From NCBI GenBank assembly GCA_027019885.1, contig JALUWC010000524.1:1-6069 (forward strand): 6,069 nucleotides of DNA, read 5' to 3'. This stretch comes from Geoglobus sp. (GTDB lineage Archaea > Halobacteriota > Archaeoglobi > Archaeoglobales > Archaeoglobaceae). A program made the position numbers and the translations under genes. The notes beneath the pieces are model-generated. The model did no database searches, was not told the DNA's origin, and was given only the letters and a program-made list of their open reading frames with translations. Positions 4,939 through 6,069 of the stretch are shown one piece after another (the stretch's first letter is position 1; each line of letters opens with the position of its first letter).

Positions 4939-5582
4939 AAAATCACCTCTACCTCAACCTCATCGCCATCTTTCAGCTTCAGCTCATCCCTGAGCATAAC
5001 ATGAGAGATTATCTCAAGCACATCTTTTCCATAGTGAGTTCTTTTCGGCAGTATAACCGCACCTTCAACTCCTTTTATTCTGCATCTAAATGTTTTGACC
5101 TCCCCAAAAGTTCTGTCCTCCGTTCTGAATCCATTTATGATTGTCCCTTCTTCCTCATCAAGCAATCTCCTGAAATACATCTGCTCCTTTGGAATTCTGA
5201 GATTAAGCGTTCCGGGATATGGAGAGAACCCCAGTTTCTCCTCAAACTGCCTTCTGTAACCTTCGAGGCTGACATAGTATTTTCCCTCACCAAACCCGCT
5301 CATAACTCTGCCAGTGATGCAAACCTTTTCCTCATCTTCGAATATCTTTTTCAGCTCCAGATACTCCCTGTAAAGCAGCTCCTTACCTTTCTCCGTTATC
5401 ACAACATACTGTCCATCGCTATCCATGATCCTTTCGATAAGCCCGCTCTCTTCAAGTTCTTTTAGCTTTCTTGCAGCAGTCTGAAGGCTCTGATCGATTT
5501 TGTCTGCAAATTCCTTTGAACTTATCTTGACCACCTTTCTTGTTGCGTTCATTTTTGCAAGCTTTTTAAGCTCTGACAGCAT
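4935..5582 (-). CDS. ribK: CTP-dependent riboflavin kinase with N-terminal winged-helix domain (RbkR type), 215 aa
   Basis: The C-terminal domain, about residues 85-215, is the archaeal DUF120 riboflavin kinase, which phosphorylates riboflavin to FMN using CTP. It shows GRVMSGFGEGKYYVSLEGY (91-109), the nucleotide loop. PYPGTLNLRI (121-130) carries the T-x-N metal-binding pair (T125, N127). RTFGEVKTFRCRIKG and ILPKRTHYGKDVLEIIS (177-193) follow, then LKLKDGDEVEVEV. Residues 1-70 are a winged helix-turn-helix: a helix LSELKKLAK, a probable recognition helix QSLQTAARKLKELEESGLI (31-49) and a wing ending VITEKG. This architecture is that of RbkR, an archaeal riboflavin kinase that also represses riboflavin genes. 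I chose ATG 5582 because a TATA box lies 28 nt upstream and homologues begin at this helix. GTG 5669 would add 29 residues encoded by the promoter and palindrome region. It is the first gene of the ribK-ribB operon. Confidence 0.92.
   Translation of the reverse strand: MLSELKKLAKMNATRKVVKISSKEFADKIDQSLQTAARKLKELEESGLIERIMDSDGQYVVITEKGKELLYREYLELKKIFEDEEKVCITGRVMSGFGEGKYYVSLEGYRRQFEEKLGFSPYPGTLNLRIPKEQMYFRRLLDEEEGTIINGFRTEDRTFGEVKTFRCRIKGVEGAVILPKRTHYGKDVLEIISHVMLRDELKLKDGDEVEVEVIL
4942..4949 (-). promoter_or_regulatory. Shine-Dalgarno site for ribB inside the end of ribK
   Basis: The minus strand reads GAGGTGAT, an 8-base match to the anti-SD complement, 3 nt before the ribB ATG at 4938. It is encoded within the last ribK codons and supports the overlapping ATGA start/stop arrangement. 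Confidence 0.75.
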
Positions 5583-5606
5583 CTTCTCAAATTTGAGAAG
5601 CTTCTC
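5583..5606. promoter_or_regulatory. Candidate RbkR operator: two overlapping perfect palindromes at the ribK start
   Basis: CTTCTCAAATTTGAGAAG (5583-5600) is a perfect 18-bp palindrome. GAGAAGCTTCTC (5595-5606) is a perfect 12-bp palindrome sharing one arm with it. Thus three CTTCTC/GAGAAG half-sites occupy 24 bp, placed exactly between the ribK TATA box and its ATG, over the expected transcription start. A protein bound here would block initiation. The adjacent gene encodes a wHTH-riboflavin kinase of the self-regulating RbkR type, so this is the natural candidate operator. The DNA symmetry is observed; the binding protein is inferred. Confidence 0.6.
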
Positions 5607-5613
5607 ATATAAA
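5607..5613 (-). promoter_or_regulatory. TATA box of the ribK-ribB operon
   Basis: The minus strand reads TTTATAT, close to the archaeal consensus, centred 28 nt before ATG 5582. It abuts the palindromic block and predicts a leaderless or nearly leaderless transcript. It lies inside the frame that would be coding if ribK began at GTG 5669. Confidence 0.6.
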
Positions 5614-5654
5614 CTTATTGGTGTGGTGTGCAGAGGTTGAAAGCTCTCAAAAGA

Positions 5655-5704
5655 TTTCACCTTTTTCACCGAAATTTTTTATGCTATTTCACATGAATCA
5701 CATG
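5655..5704. repeat. Short direct repeats in the divergent ribK/membrane-regulator spacer
   Basis: TTTCACC occurs at 5655-5661 and 5664-5670, and TTTCACA at 5687-5693. CACATG occurs at 5690-5695 and 5699-5704. They flank the presumed TATA element of the rightward gene. Repeats of this kind can be binding sites of a regulator, perhaps the one encoded to the right, but they are short and partly T-rich. Confidence 0.3.
5675..5684 (+). promoter_or_regulatory. Possible TATA element for the rightward membrane-regulator gene
   Basis: TTTTTTATGC is centred about 45 nt before ATG 5725 and would give a start near 5705 and a leader of about 20 nt. A leader is expected because this gene has a Shine-Dalgarno site. 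Confidence 0.35.
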
Positions 5705-5724
5705 GTAAAACAGTGGTGAGAGGG

Positions 5725-6069
5725 ATGGTGGTTGAGGTTGGCCTATCAGAACTGATGATTGTATTCTTTTTACTTTTTGTCGCATTGATTCCGGGAGCGA
5801 TCATTTATTTCGATGCTGGAAGGAAGGGTAGAAACAAGTATTTCTGGTCTCTTTCAGTAATTACCGGGCTGATGACGGGGGTTGTTCCGGGATTGATTGT
5901 GGTACTGATATATCTGCTGTATCCAAATCATGGATTGAGGTTAAAGGAATCAAATCAGGGTAAGAGAGAAAGTAAATCCAGCGAAAAAACAGGTCTTCCA
6001 GATTTAGAGCTGGAGAGAACTCTTGAAGTCTTAAATGAGAATGAAAAAAAGGTTCTTGAGGTTTTAATG
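5725..6069 (+). CDS. Membrane-anchored putative wHTH regulator, N-terminal part (3' end outside window)
   Basis: The frame is open from ATG 5725 to the window edge, giving 115 residues. GGTGA at 5715-5719 sits 5 nt before the ATG as Shine-Dalgarno site; in-frame GTGs at 5713 and 5716 are less likely starts. Two hydrophobic segments are seen, at about 9-28 (ELMIVFFLLFVALIPGAIIY) and 42-66, separated by the basic loop DAGRKGRNKYF. A polar linker rich in K, E and S follows (about 73-90). Then LERTLEVLNENEKKVLEVL (97-114) resembles the first helix of a MarR-like winged helix. This layout, two membrane helices plus a cytoplasmic DNA-binding domain, is common in archaeal membrane-bound regulators of unknown signal. 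The HTH itself is cut off, so the regulator call rests on its first helix. It is divergent from ribK. Confidence 0.65.
   Translation, partial: MVVEVGLSELMIVFFLLFVALIPGAIIYFDAGRKGRNKYFWSLSVITGLMTGVVPGLIVVLIYLLYPNHGLRLKESNQGKRESKSSEKTGLPDLELERTLEVLNENEKKVLEVLM

Noticed and set aside
4305..5465. Several plus-strand frames inside the ribK-ribB region
   Set aside because: They are antisense shadows of two well-supported riboflavin genes and match no family.
4900..5724. FMN riboswitch upstream of the rib genes
   Set aside because: No RFN-element-like conserved helices are visible; the ribK leader is essentially absent, and riboflavin control in archaea is known to act through proteins.

Overview
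The window looks like a chromosomal segment of a hyperthermophilic euryarchaeon, most likely of the Archaeoglobales (Archaeoglobus, Ferroglobus or Geoglobus type). The grounds are the archaeal ribosomal proteins L40e and L10e, an archaeal CTP-dependent riboflavin kinase with a winged-helix N-terminus, AGA/AGG-rich arginine codons, TATA boxes about 25-30 nt before start codons (leaderless genes), and GGTGAT-type Shine-Dalgarno sites in genes that do have leaders. The taxon is inferred from protein style, not from a marker-gene comparison.

Layout, left to right: (1) the C-terminal end of a Yip1-like membrane protein; (2) a 200-bp spacer with an unusual interleaved inverted-repeat block and a hairpin followed by a T-run; (3) a metallo-beta-lactamase-fold hydrolase (+) whose stop codon abuts that of a convergent 49-codon ribosomal protein L40e gene (-); (4) a 420-bp spacer holding divergent promoters and no convincing gene; (5) a CAP/SCP-domain protein (+); (6) a small SAM-dependent methyltransferase (+) with its own promoter; (7) ribosomal protein L10e (+), whose stop codon overlaps that of (8) a convergent riboflavin operon on the minus strand. 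That operon is ribK (riboflavin kinase with HTH, RbkR type) followed by ribB (3,4-dihydroxy-2-butanone-4-phosphate synthase), coupled by an ATGA overlap; (9) divergent from it, the start of a membrane-anchored putative wHTH regulator cut by the window edge.

The most interesting signal is upstream of ribK. Between a good TATA box and the ATG at 5582 there is a perfect 18-bp palindrome (CTTCTCAAATTTGAGAAG) overlapping a second perfect palindrome (GAGAAGCTTCTC), giving three half-sites packed over the expected transcription start. Since the gene product itself carries a winged helix fused to riboflavin kinase, as in the archaeal RbkR regulators, this is a strong candidate for an autoregulatory flavin operator. 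It also argues that ribK starts at the internal ATG (5582) and not at the upstream GTG (5669).

Most of the rest is ordinary compact archaeal housekeeping sequence. The two ribosomal protein genes each meet a convergent neighbour with no intergenic space at all.
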